A stretch of DNA of 64,000 nt from positions 434,001 through 498,000 of the forward strand of contig NZ_JACCCJ010000002.1 in assembly GCF_013410105.1 (NCBI RefSeq), written 5' to 3'. Within the stretch, counting starts at the first letter, position 1. Every line of letters begins with the position of its first letter. The notes beneath the pieces are model-generated. The model saw nothing but the letters and a program-made list of their open reading frames with translations. It searched no databases and was not told where the DNA came from. Below, piece after piece: positions 18,849 to 27,165 of the stretch. Origin of the DNA: Sphingopyxis sp. JAI108 (lineage in GTDB: Bacteria; Pseudomonadota; Alphaproteobacteria; Sphingomonadales; Sphingomonadaceae). The position numbers and the translations under genes are program-made.

Positions 18849-19448
18849 ATGCCCGTTCGCACACTCTTCGCCACCAATTTCTACGAAGCCGACATCGGCA
18901 CGCCCGACCTGCTCGAAGAGCTGGAGGAGAGCTGCCGCCTGTTCGCCGAAGAGGATGGCGCGGGGAAGGCGTGGAGCCGCACGCATGGCTACAAGGGCTA
19001 CACCAGCTACGCCAGCCTCGGCGACCTGCCAGAACGCGACCCGGCCTTTTACGACCTCAAGAAGCTGCTCGACAAAGAGGTGAAGGCGTTCGCCAAGGCG
19101 TGCCATTTCGATCTCGCCAAGCCGCTGAAGCTCGATAGCCTGTGGGTCAACATCCTGAAACCCGGCGGCACCCATAGCGGCCATATCCACCCGCACAGCA
19201 TCGTGTCGGGCACCTTCTACGTCGCGGTCCCGCCGGGATCGGGCGCGCTCAAGCTCGAAGACCCGCGCCTGCCGATGCTGATGGCCGCGCCCGGGCGCAC
19301 CGATGACGCGCCCGAGCAGCAACGCCCCTTCGTCTATGCCGAACCCGCTGCGGGCCGCGTGTTCTTGTGGGAAAGCTGGCTGCGACACGAAGTGATGCCG
19401 CATTCGGGCAAGGGCGAACGGATCAGCATCAGCTTTAACTATCGCTGA
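18849..19448 (+). CDS. Putative 2-oxoglutarate-Fe(II) oxygenase
   Basis: A 199-residue protein of the 2OG-FeII_Oxy_5 type. The double-stranded beta-helix core carries the likely iron-binding histidines in THSGHIHPHS (about residues 109-118) and RHEVMPHSGKGERIS near the C-terminus, whose Arg should bind 2-oxoglutarate. The first 60 residues include YKGYTSYASLGDLPERDPAFYDLKK, common in this family. The substrate is unknown; family neighbours often modify proteins or small metabolites. It shares a short divergent promoter region with the SMP-30/VIT operon. Confidence 0.85.
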   Translation: MPVRTLFATNFYEADIGTPDLLEELEESCRLFAEEDGAGKAWSRTHGYKGYTSYASLGDLPERDPAFYDLKKLLDKEVKAFAKACHFDLAKPLKLDSLWVNILKPGGTHSGHIHPHSIVSGTFYVAVPPGSGALKLEDPRLPMLMAAPGRTDDAPEQQRPFVYAEPAAGRVFLWESWLRHEVMPHSGKGERISISFNYR

Positions 19449-19491
19449 GCGGCCTTATATGGGCGACATCTGTTAGACCAAGCCCCTCTTC

Positions 19492-19573
19492 CCGTTCGCG
19501 TCGAGCGAAGTCGAGACGCCTCTCGGCCTTGCGCACCATCGATGGGTGTCTCGACTTCGCTCGACACGAACGG
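19492..19573. repeat. Inverted-repeat element between 2OG oxygenase and aldehyde dehydrogenase genes
   Basis: The left arm 19492-19520 and right arm 19545-19573 are nearly complementary; both contain the GTCGAG/CTCGAC core and end in CCGTTCG and CGAACGG. A 24-base loop separates them. This fits the dispersed TTCGTGTCGAGCGAAGTCGAG-type elements seen in sphingomonads. Confidence 0.75.
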
Positions 19574-19602
19574 ATTTCGGGGGTGTAGCGAAAGTGCCTC
19601 CT

Positions 19603-21036
19603 ATGACAGCGACCTACGATGCCGACCTCCAGCTCTTCATCAACGGTGCGTGGCGGAGCGGCGAGGGGCGCGACGAGCGGCCGGTTTTCAACCCCGCGAC
19701 CGCGGGCACGATCGCCGAACTGCCCGTGGCGACCGCCGCCGACCTCGACGAGGCGCTCGCGGCGGCGGAACGCGGCTGGCCCGTGTGGCGCGCGAAAACC
19801 CCCGACGAACGCGCCGCGTTGATGCACAAGGCCGCGGGCATCATCCGCGAGCGCGTCGAACATATCGCGACCTTGCTGACGCTCGAACAGGGCAAGCCGA
19901 TCGCCGAGGCGCGCGGGGAGGTGCTTTCGGCCGCCGGCCTGTTCGACTATTTCGCGGAAGCAGGCAAACGCATCGAGGGCCGCGTGCTGCAGCGCCCGCT
20001 CGGCCAGCGCGCGATGGTCACCAAACATCCGGTCGGCCCGGTCGCGGGCTTCAGCCCGTGGAATTTCCCGGTCAACCTGATGGTCAAGAAGATCGCCCCC
20101 GCGCTCGCCGCGGGCTGCGTCGTGATCGCGAAGGCGCCCGAGGAAACCCCGGGCTGCACCAGCGCGATCATGCGCTGCATCGCCGATGCGGGCATCCCGG
20201 GGGACGTCGTCCAGCTGGTCTATGGCGATCCCGACATGATCAGCCGCCATCTCCTCGCCAGCCCGGTGATCCGCAAGGTCAGCTTCACCGGCTCGACCGC
20301 GGTCGGCAAGCATCTGATGAAGCTCGCCGCCGATGGGGTGAAGCGCATCACGATGGAACTCGGCGGCCATGCCCCCGTGCTGATATTCGACGATTGCGAC
20401 CTCGAAGCGACGCTCGACAAGGTCGTGTGGCAGAAGTTCCGCAACGCCGGACAGGTCTGCATCTCGCCGACGCGCTTCTATGTCCAGCAGGGCATTTACG
20501 ATGCCTTCGTCAAGGGTTTTGCCGAGCGCACCCAAAAGGTGAAGATCGGCAGTGGGCTCGACGCCGAAACGCAGATGGGCCCGCTCGCCAACGCGCGGCG
20601 CATCCCCGCGCTCGAAGCGCTGGTCGCCGATGCGAAGGCGAAGGGCGCGCGCGTCATCGCGGGCGGCGAGGCGACGGGCAACGGCTATTTCTTCCAGCCG
20701 ACCGCGATTGCCGACGTGCCGGTCGAGGCCGATGCGATGAACAATGAACCCTTCGGCCCGATGGCGCTGATCCGCCCGTTCGGCAGCGAGGACGAGGCGC
20801 TCGAACAGGCGAACCGGCTGCCCTACGGCCTCGCCGCCTTCGCCTTCACCGAGAACGGCCGGCGGATCAACCGCATCGTCGACACGATCGAAAGCGGCAT
20901 GGTCGGGGTGAACAGCTTCGTGATTTCGGCACTCGACACGCCGTTCGGCGGGATAAAGGAATCGGGCTTCGGCAGCGAGAGCGGGCCCGAGGGGCTCGAC
21001 GGCTATCTCGTCACCAAGGCGGTGCATATTTACTGA
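19603..21036 (+). CDS. gabD: NAD(P)-dependent succinate-semialdehyde dehydrogenase family protein
   Basis: A 477-residue aldehyde dehydrogenase. Catalytic residues are visible: Asn154 in SPWNFP, general base Glu252 in MELGGH, and nucleophile Cys286 in GQVCISP; the coenzyme loop FTGSTAVGK is also intact. A KAPEETP segment takes the place of the usual KPAExTP at the NAD site. GGIKESGFGSESG near the end is typical of the GabD group. The start MTATYDADLQ follows the upstream repeat element. The best-supported substrate is succinate semialdehyde, but no gabT neighbours it, so other short aldehydes remain possible. Confidence 0.88.
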   Translation: MTATYDADLQLFINGAWRSGEGRDERPVFNPATAGTIAELPVATAADLDEALAAAERGWPVWRAKTPDERAALMHKAAGIIRERVEHIATLLTLEQGKPIAEARGEVLSAAGLFDYFAEAGKRIEGRVLQRPLGQRAMVTKHPVGPVAGFSPWNFPVNLMVKKIAPALAAGCVVIAKAPEETPGCTSAIMRCIADAGIPGDVVQLVYGDPDMISRHLLASPVIRKVSFTGSTAVGKHLMKLAADGVKRITMELGGHAPVLIFDDCDLEATLDKVVWQKFRNAGQVCISPTRFYVQQGIYDAFVKGFAERTQKVKIGSGLDAETQMGPLANARRIPALEALVADAKAKGARVIAGGEATGNGYFFQPTAIADVPVEADAMNNEPFGPMALIRPFGSEDEALEQANRLPYGLAAFAFTENGRRINRIVDTIESGMVGVNSFVISALDTPFGGIKESGFGSESGPEGLDGYLVTKAVHIY

Positions 21037-21042
21037 CGCCCA

Positions 21043-21174
21043 ATCCTCCCTGTGGCGAAGCCATGGGGAGGGGGACCGCTCGCGAAGCGAGTGGTGGAGG
21101 GGCCGCCACGGCAGTGCTTTGGTCCCTCCGTCAGCGCTTCGCGCTGCCACCTCCCCATCGTTACGCGACAGGAA
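21043..21174. repeat. Complex inverted-repeat intergenic element
   Basis: The segment begins with CCTCCCTGTGGCG and ends with CGCGACAGGAAGG, with internal complementary pieces CCATGGGGAGG / CCTCCCCAT and GGGACC / GGTCCC and the local hairpin CGCTCGCGAAGCGAG. It lies between convergent genes and looks like a dispersed multi-stem element. No reading frame in it looks coding. Confidence 0.7.
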
Positions 21175-21180
21175 GGATTT

Positions 21181-21942
21181 TCAATCCCGCTCCAGCGCCA
21201 CGAAATCGCGGCCCATCGGTGTAAGGTGCGCGCCGCCATCGACGAAGATCGTCTGCCCGGTCACCGCCTCGGCGCGCGCCAGATAGACGACCGCATCGGC
21301 GATTTGCGCCGGCGTCGGCAGCGCGCGGAGTGGCATCCGCTTTGCCAGCCGTTCGACCTGCGCTGCCGAATAATCCTCGGTCGCCAGCGTCAGCCCCGGC
21401 GCGACGGCGTTGACGCGCGCGCAGTTCCCGAACGCGACCGCCAGCGTCGCCGTCGCCTGCCATAGCGCCGATTTCGACAGGCTGTAGGCGATCTGGTCGG
21501 GCACCGGATGCGCGACGCGCTGATCGACGATATTGACGATCGCGGGGCGCTGGCCCTCGCTGACGGCGACGAGCGTCTTCGCCAGCATCACCGGCGCGGA
21601 CAGGTTGACCTGCATCATTTCGGCGAGCGCGGCAGCGGACAAATCCTGCCACGCGCCCTCGGCAAACAGCGCGGCATTGTTGACGAGCAGGTCGGGCGCG
21701 CGCCCGAATTTCTCGATCACCGCGGGGACCAGCGCGGCGACCGCCGCCGGATCGGCGAGGTCGGCGGCGAAGCGGTGGCTGATCGCGCCGGTCTCGGCGA
21801 GTGCGTCCGCCAGCACCGGGTCGGCCTCGCCCGGACTGCGCTTGTGGATCGCCAGCGCATAGCCTTCGCGGGCGAGGCGAGCAGAAATCGCGGCGCCGAC
21901 GCGGTGGAGCCCACCCGTCACCAGCGCCAGCTTCTGCGTCAT
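21181..21942 (-). CDS. SDR family oxidoreductase of pteridine-reductase (FolM-like) type
   Basis: A 253-residue short-chain dehydrogenase. The nucleotide motif is TGGLHRVG at residues 9-16: an Arg replaces the middle glycine of the normal TGxxxGxG, the mark of pteridine reductases and FolM. The catalytic YxxxK is in AYSLSKSAL. NNAALF and VAPGLTL are in place. The ATG overlaps the folB stop as ATGA, tying it to a pterin gene. Likely reaction: NADPH-dependent reduction of dihydropterins or dihydrofolate, giving tetrahydromonapterin or backing up dihydrofolate reductase. The reaction is inferred from motif plus context. Confidence 0.86.
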   Translation of the reverse strand: MTQKLALVTGGLHRVGAAISARLAREGYALAIHKRSPGEADPVLADALAETGAISHRFAADLADPAAVAALVPAVIEKFGRAPDLLVNNAALFAEGAWQDLSAAALAEMMQVNLSAPVMLAKTLVAVSEGQRPAIVNIVDQRVAHPVPDQIAYSLSKSALWQATATLAVAFGNCARVNAVAPGLTLATEDYSAAQVERLAKRMPLRALPTPAQIADAVVYLARAEAVTGQTIFVDGGAHLTPMGRDFVALERD

Positions 21943-22310
21943 TTCCGCGACCGCCGCATGGTGATGCCGATCTGCTCGCCCTCCTCGGCGATGGCGAGCT
22001 TGACGATCTTCACCTCGACCTCCTCGACCTTCTCGTCCTGCAGGAAGAGCGTGTCGATGATATGGTCGGCGACGCTTTCGATCAGCACGAAATGCACATC
22101 CTTCGGGATGCCCTCGGTCGCCGCGAATTTGAGGTGCATATAGTTCTTCGAGCGGCTGAGCGGCGTGGTCGGATCGTAATGATCCGCCATCGCCAGCTTC
22201 GCGCGCACCGAGATGCGCAGCGGCTGCGGCAAATGCGTCTCTTCGGAATAGATGCCGGTGAGCACCTGGGCGGTCAGCCCGTCCACCTCCAGCCACAATA
22301 TATCGGTCAC
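21939..22310 (-). CDS. folB: Dihydroneopterin aldolase family protein
   Basis: A 123-residue FolB-type protein of folate synthesis, which cleaves dihydroneopterin to hydroxymethyl-dihydropterin or epimerises it. A GTG at 22310, seven bases after AGGA, gives VTDILWLEVDGLTAQVLTGIYSEE. A second GTG at 22364 would add 18 unrelated residues. The conserved Glu in GIYSEET and the ESVADHIIDTLF helix are present, whereas the usual catalytic Lys near the end is less clear among VKIVKLAIAEEG. It leads a two-gene operon with a pteridine-reductase-like SDR. Confidence 0.85.
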   Translation of the reverse strand: MTDILWLEVDGLTAQVLTGIYSEETHLPQPLRISVRAKLAMADHYDPTTPLSRSKNYMHLKFAATEGIPKDVHFVLIESVADHIIDTLFLQDEKVEEVEVKIVKLAIAEEGEQIGITMRRSRK

Positions 22311-22400
22311 AAGAAAATCCTGTCGAACGAGCGCGACATTCGGCTTTCCATCGCCGTGCCGCACCCCTAAAGCGCCGCCGCATTAGCGAAAGGGTGCGCG

Positions 22401-22904
22401 TTGGTCGAGTTACTTCCATTGTCGAATATCGAGCCGCAGGCGGTCGAGGCGCTCCTCGACGCCGCTTTCGGAACGGATCGCTTTGGACGAACCGCCTATC
22501 GCATCCGCGAAGGCGTGGATGCGGTGCCGTCGCTCAGCTTCGCGGCGTTCGTGGACGGTGTGTTGATCGGCACGATCCAGTGCTGGCCGGTCGCGCACCG
22601 CGCCGCCGATGGTACCGCGACGCCGCTGGTCATGGTCGGTCCCGTCGCGGTGCGTCCCGAGGTCCAGCGCGGCGGATATGGCCGCATGCTGATGACGCAT
22701 ATGCTGAACGCCGCCGAAACCGGCGCTGACGGCGCGCTGATGATGATCGGCGATCCCGAATATTACGGTCGCTTTTTCGGCTTCGACGCCGATGCCACGG
22801 GCGAATGGGAATTGCCCGGCCCGTTCGAGAAACGCCGCCTGCTCGCGCGCGCGGTGAACGGGCACGACCTGCCGGCGGGTGCGGGGATGATCGGTCCGCG
22901 CTGA
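22401..22904 (+). CDS. GNAT family N-acetyltransferase
   Basis: A 167-residue YhbS-like acetyltransferase. The acetyl-CoA loop region reads VGPVAVRPEVQRGGYGRML, with the R/Q-x-x-G-x-G/A pattern at about residues 86-94. GDPEYYGRFFGFDAD follows, typical of the YhbS group. The frame starts with TTG, preceded by AGGG; no ATG is available near the conserved start. The acyl acceptor is unknown. It is divergent from folB with a 90-base gap. Confidence 0.86.
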   Translation: MVELLPLSNIEPQAVEALLDAAFGTDRFGRTAYRIREGVDAVPSLSFAAFVDGVLIGTIQCWPVAHRAADGTATPLVMVGPVAVRPEVQRGGYGRMLMTHMLNAAETGADGALMMIGDPEYYGRFFGFDADATGEWELPGPFEKRRLLARAVNGHDLPAGAGMIGPR

Positions 22905-22983
22905 GTTCCTCCCGCTCGATGGCGAGAGGCACTATCACCCGCATCCACTTCGCCTAAGCCGCTTCGCGACCAAAGCCGCATAC

Positions 22984-23006
22984 CCTTCTCCCATCAAGGG
23001 AGAAGG
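22984..23006. repeat. Perfect stem-loop repeat
   Basis: CCTTCTCCC and GGGAGAAGG form a 9-bp stem with a 5-base loop in the gap between the acetyltransferase and DUF1285 genes. No T-run follows, so it is more likely a dispersed hairpin than a factor-independent terminator. Confidence 0.65.
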
Positions 23007-23059
23007 TCGATTGGACTGACTCGACTTGCACAGCGCGCCCTTCCGCCTATGTCGGATAG

Positions 23060-23644
23060 ATGGTTAGCCCCGTCCCCCCGGTTCCCAAGGATTTTTCGCA
23101 GCTCTCGCTCGCCGAGACCGTCGAACTGCTCGCCGCGCGCCAGTTGCCGCCGGTAGAGCAATGGCATCCCGAACGAACCGGCGATAGCGCGATGGAAATC
23201 CGCGCCGACGGCAGCTGGTATCATGAAGGCGGGCGGATCAACCGGCCTGCGATGGTCCGGCTCTTCTCGACGATCCTGCGCCGCGAACCCGACGGCAGCC
23301 ACGCGCTCGTGACGCCTGCGGAGAAGTTGGGCATTGCCGTCGAAGACATGCCGTTCCGCGCGGTCGAGATTAAGAGCGAAGGCGACGGCGCGGCGCGCAA
23401 GCTCGTTTTTCGCCTCGACACCGACGATCTGGTGATCGCCGGCGCAGACCATCCGCTCAGCTTCGGCAACGACGCCGAGAATCCCGACCCACGGCTGCAC
23501 GTGCGCGGTGCGATCGGCAACGGGCTCGAAGCGCGGATCGACCGCGCGCTTTATTACGAGATCGTCGAGATGGCGCTCGCCGAGGGAATGGAGAGGCCCG
23601 CGATCTGGTCGAACGGCATGTGCTTCCCGCTGGTGGACGCCTGA
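23060..23644 (+). CDS. DUF1285 domain-containing protein
   Basis: A 194-residue conserved protein of unknown function. The DUF1285 core includes WHPERTGDSAMEIRADGSWYHEGGRINRPAMVRLFSTILRRE in its first third and a later RGAIGNGLEARIDRALYYEIVE segment. It has no signal peptide or membrane helix. The TGA stop shares its last base with the ATG of the nudix gene, and cca overlaps that in turn, so three genes form one coupled operon. Confidence 0.88.
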   Translation: MVSPVPPVPKDFSQLSLAETVELLAARQLPPVEQWHPERTGDSAMEIRADGSWYHEGGRINRPAMVRLFSTILRREPDGSHALVTPAEKLGIAVEDMPFRAVEIKSEGDGAARKLVFRLDTDDLVIAGADHPLSFGNDAENPDPRLHVRGAIGNGLEARIDRALYYEIVEMALAEGMERPAIWSNGMCFPLVDA

Positions 23645-24228
23645 TGCTGTCCGAAAAGTTGCGCGACGCGCTCGACAATCTGCTTCCCGATGCGGGCGAG
23701 GATGAGGCCTATCTTGGCACCCCGACATTGCGCGATGCCGCGGTGCTTATCGCGTTCACCGATCGGCCCGATCCCGGCGTCATCCTGACCCAGCGCCCGC
23801 AATGGCTGCGCAGCCACGCCGGGCAGGTCGCCTTCCCCGGGGGCAAGATCGATCCGGGCGATCGCGATGCGATCGACGCGGCGCTGCGCGAGGCGGAAGA
23901 GGAAATCGGCCTCAGCCGCCGTGACGTGATGATCGCTGGCGCGACCGAGCCCTATCGATCGGGCAGCGGCTATATCATCACCCCGGTGCTCGGCGTCATC
24001 CCGCCCGACCTGCCGCTCGATCCCAATCCGGACGAGGTCGAGGACTGGTTCGAGGTGCCGCTCGACATATTGTTCGACCCCGACAATTATGCGCGCCAGC
24101 ATGCCAATTGGCAGGGGCACGACCGCCATTATTATGACATGGACTGGCAGGGGCGGCGGATCTGGGGCGTGACGGCGGGAATCATCATCAATCTGGCGCG
24201 GCGTCTGCCCGCGGGATGGCACCGGTGA
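23644..24228 (+). CDS. CoA pyrophosphatase, Nudix hydrolase (NudL-like)
   Basis: A 194-residue Nudix protein predicted to split CoA or acyl-CoA into phosphopantetheine and 3',5'-ADP. The Nudix box starts at GGKIDPGD and ends in REAEEEIGL (about residues 66-89), with the metal-binding REAEEE. The CoA-specific UPF0035 signature lies just before it in LRSHAGQVAFPGG. The start shares a base with the DUF1285 stop. The next gene, cca, begins within its last codons. Confidence 0.92.
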   Translation: MLSEKLRDALDNLLPDAGEDEAYLGTPTLRDAAVLIAFTDRPDPGVILTQRPQWLRSHAGQVAFPGGKIDPGDRDAIDAALREAEEEIGLSRRDVMIAGATEPYRSGSGYIITPVLGVIPPDLPLDPNPDEVEDWFEVPLDILFDPDNYARQHANWQGHDRHYYDMDWQGRRIWGVTAGIIINLARRLPAGWHR

Positions 24229-25421
24229 CGGCGCTGCCCGATGCCGAATGGCGCGAGCGTCCGGGGCTTCGCCGGATCGTCGCGGCGCTGACCGCCGATG
24301 GCGGCGCGGTCAAGGCGGTCGGCGGTGCGGTGCGCGACACTTTGCTTGGCCTGCCTGTCGCCGACATCGATCTCGCGACCCCGCTCTTGCCGGAAGAGGT
24401 CACGCGGCGGCTCGAGGCCGCCGATATCAAGGTCATTCCGACGGGCATCGTGCACGGCACCGTCACCGCGATCGCCAGCGGCGACCATCACGAAATCACC
24501 ACGCTGCGCCGCGATGTCGAAACCGACGGCCGCCGCGCGACGGTCGCCTTCGCCGAGGACTGGCGCGACGACGCCGCGCGCCGCGATTTCACGATCAACG
24601 CGCTCTACGCCGATCCCGATACGGGGGTGATCGACGACTGGTTCGGCGGGCTGGCCGACCTCGACGCGGGGCGGGTGGCCTTTATCGGCGACGCGGCGAT
24701 GCGCATCGCCGAGGACCATCTGCGCATCCTGCGCTTCTATCGCTTCGCGGCGCGTTTCGGGCGCGGCAACCTCGACCCTGCCAGCCACGCCGCGGTGGTG
24801 ACCGCGCGCCAGTCGCTGAAAAGCCTTTCGCGCGAGCGCATCGCCGACGAGCTGCTCAAGATCCTCGCGCTGCCCGACCCGCGCGCGATCGTCCGCCAAA
24901 TGGCGGCGGACGGTATTTTCGAAGTGCTCCTCCCCGAACTCGATGCGGGCTTTGCCGCCGCGCTCGACCGGCTCGCGACGAACGAACGAACGGCCGCTGC
25001 ATCCATCGCGCCGCTCCGCCGTCTCGCGGCGCTGCTGCCCGCCGATGCCGCGGTCGCCGAAACGGTCGCGAGCCGGCTCCGCCTCTCGACGCGGCAGCGC
25101 AAGCATCTGATGGCACTCGGCGGGAATCGCGCCGACGTCGCGCGCCCGATCCGCCAGCTTGCGCACGCGATCGGCATCGAGGCCGCGCGCGACGTCCACC
25201 TGCTCGCCGGCGACCCCGCCGCGGTCGCGGCGCTGGCGGACTGGCAACTTCCCCAACTGCCGCTGAAAGGCGGCGACATCGTCGCGCGCGGCATCGCCGC
25301 TGGCCCCGAAGTCGCGCGCATTCTGAAAGCGGTAGAGGCCCAATGGGTGGCGGAGGATTTCCCCGGCGCGGCGCGCGTCGGCGAGCTCGTCGATCAGAAG
25401 ATCGGTCGCACCAGCGACTGA
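24216..25421 (+). CDS. cca: CCA tRNA nucleotidyltransferase
   Basis: Adds or repairs the 3' CCA end of tRNAs. The class-II head has GGAVRDTLLG at about residues 36-45 and the catalytic DIDLATP (50-56), followed by RRDFTINALYADP and EDHLRILRFYRFAARFG. The helical C-terminal body is more variable. Two starts compete: ATG 24216, overlapping the nudix gene by 13 bases, and GTG 24225, which forms a GTGA overlap with the nudix stop. The 3' end runs 28 bases into the end of the convergent GGDEF-EAL gene. Confidence 0.95.
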   Translation: MAPVTALPDAEWRERPGLRRIVAALTADGGAVKAVGGAVRDTLLGLPVADIDLATPLLPEEVTRRLEAADIKVIPTGIVHGTVTAIASGDHHEITTLRRDVETDGRRATVAFAEDWRDDAARRDFTINALYADPDTGVIDDWFGGLADLDAGRVAFIGDAAMRIAEDHLRILRFYRFAARFGRGNLDPASHAAVVTARQSLKSLSRERIADELLKILALPDPRAIVRQMAADGIFEVLLPELDAGFAAALDRLATNERTAAASIAPLRRLAALLPADAAVAETVASRLRLSTRQRKHLMALGGNRADVARPIRQLAHAIGIEAARDVHLLAGDPAAVAALADWQLPQLPLKGGDIVARGIAAGPEVARILKAVEAQWVAEDFPGAARVGELVDQKIGRTSD

Positions 25422-27106
25422 CGCCAATAGTCGAGCGCGGATTTGCTATCCATCGGCCGCGCGAACAGGAAACCCTGTCCGAAATCGCAGCCCAGCGCCG
25501 ACAGCAGCCGCGCCTGGTCGGTGGTCTCGACCCCTTCGGCGGTCGTCTTCATCCCCAGCACTTCGGCGAGGCTCTGGATCGTACGGACGATCGCCACCTT
25601 GTCGCGGTCGTCGACCATATGCTCGACGAAGCTGCGGTCGATCTTGAGCACGTCGATCGGCAGGCGCTGAAGATAGGCGAGGTTCGAATAGCCGGTGCCG
25701 AAATCGTCCATCGCGACGCGTGCGTCGAGCGCCTTCAGCTCGCTCAGCACCGACAGCGCGAGGTCGGGATCGCCGATGATCGCGCTTTCGGTGAGTTCGA
25801 TCATCAGCCGCTCGCCGCCGATCCGGTGTTTTTCGAGCGCCTGGCGGACGACCCCGGCGACATCGTCGCGGACCAGCTGGATCGCCGAGACATTGACCGA
25901 GAAATAGGCGTCGACGACCTTGCCGCCGTTCTGCTTGTCCCATTCGGCGAGCACCGCCGCCGCCTTGCCGATCGCCCATTGGCCGAGCGGGACGATCAGT
26001 CCCGAATCCTCGGCGATCGGGATGAATTCGGTGGGCGAGACTGCATGGCCGCTGCTGGTGTCCCAGCGCGCGAGCGCCTCGAACCCGGCAACCCGGCCGC
26101 TCGACAATTCGATCAGCGGCTGGAAGGCAAGGTGGAGCCGGTCTTCCTCGATGGCGTTGCGAAGCTCGGTCTCGAGCCCGAAACGATTGTCCGACAGCAT
26201 CGCGGCTTCGGGTTCATAGATTTCGATGCGGTCGGTTTGCTTCGCGCGCTTGAGCGCGATCTGCGCGTGACGGATCTGGTCCGCGATATCGGTGTCAATC
26301 GCCGGCTGGATCGCGCAGCCGAGCGCGCAATCGACGCTGACCTTGAGTTCGCCGATGCGGAACGGATGATCGAAGCAGCCGCGGATGCGCCGCGCCATTT
26401 CGCGCACGTCGGCGCGGCCGCCCGCGATGCGCGTCGAAATGGCGAATTCGTCGCCGCCGGTGCGCGCCAGGATATCGCCGCTACGCAGGCTCGATTTCAG
26501 GCGGCGCGCCACGGTGATGATCAACTCGTCGCCCGCCATGGGGCCGATATGTTCGTTGATCCGCGAAAAGCGCGCGAGGTCGAGCAGCAGGATCGCATGG
26601 TCGCCGCCCGCCCCTTCAGCGCGGGTGCGCTGTTCGACCAGTTCCTCGAACCCGGCGCGGTTGGGAAGCCCGGTCAGGCTGTCGGATACGAGTTCGCGGC
26701 GCAGATTGCGCTCGGTCATCATCTCCTGCGTCCGGTCGATCAGCGTCAGCAGGAACAGCCCGTCGTCGCCCGATTCGGTGGGCAGCGGTCCGATCGACCC
26801 GCGCAGGTCGCGCGCCGCGGGCCCCTCGCCAAGTTGGCAGGAGAATTCCTGCGATTCCTCGGGATATTGGGAGGCCCACTCGATCGCGCGCAGCAATTCG
26901 ATCGGCGCGTCGGCGCCGACGGGTGACAGGCTCAGCCGATCAAAGGCGGCGTTGCTTGCGTGAAGCCGGAAATTGCCGCGCGCCATCGGTCTGATCAGCG
27001 CGGCCGGTACAGGGAGCGCGTCGATCCAGCCGACGAACAATAAGGGCCGGTCTTCGCCGGTTCTATCGATAGGCATAACAGCGGGTTTTGTGCGACCTTT
27101 CCCCAT
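25394..27106 (-). CDS. Bifunctional GGDEF-EAL domain protein
   Basis: A 570-residue cytosolic c-di-GMP enzyme. Residues 20-130 form a PAS-like sensor region. The GGDEF domain follows (SLTGLPNRAGFEELV at about 143, intact RTGGDEFAIS near 213), and then the EAL domain (GFEALARW near 350, DDFGTGYSN near 472, and ending in GFLFARPM). Both catalytic signatures look complete, so it could make and degrade c-di-GMP; in such tandem proteins the EAL activity often dominates. No membrane helix is seen. A second ATG at 27076 is possible. It lies 59 bases after parC. Confidence 0.93.
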   Translation of the reverse strand: MGKGRTKPAVMPIDRTGEDRPLLFVGWIDALPVPAALIRPMARGNFRLHASNAAFDRLSLSPVGADAPIELLRAIEWASQYPEESQEFSCQLGEGPAARDLRGSIGPLPTESGDDGLFLLTLIDRTQEMMTERNLRRELVSDSLTGLPNRAGFEELVEQRTRAEGAGGDHAILLLDLARFSRINEHIGPMAGDELIITVARRLKSSLRSGDILARTGGDEFAISTRIAGGRADVREMARRIRGCFDHPFRIGELKVSVDCALGCAIQPAIDTDIADQIRHAQIALKRAKQTDRIEIYEPEAAMLSDNRFGLETELRNAIEEDRLHLAFQPLIELSSGRVAGFEALARWDTSSGHAVSPTEFIPIAEDSGLIVPLGQWAIGKAAAVLAEWDKQNGGKVVDAYFSVNVSAIQLVRDDVAGVVRQALEKHRIGGERLMIELTESAIIGDPDLALSVLSELKALDARVAMDDFGTGYSNLAYLQRLPIDVLKIDRSFVEHMVDDRDKVAIVRTIQSLAEVLGMKTTAEGVETTDQARLLSALGCDFGQGFLFARPMDSKSALDYWRQSLVRPIF

Positions 27107-27165
27107 TACCCAATGCCTAGGTCATGGGAAGTAAAGAAGGGATTTACGGCTACATCGAAATGAGG

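Noticed and set aside
24248..26926. Very long open frames overlapping cca and the GGDEF-EAL gene on the other frame or strand
   Set aside because: They are Arg/Ala-rich artefacts of high GC codon use. The overlapped genes have clear catalytic motifs, whereas these frames have none.
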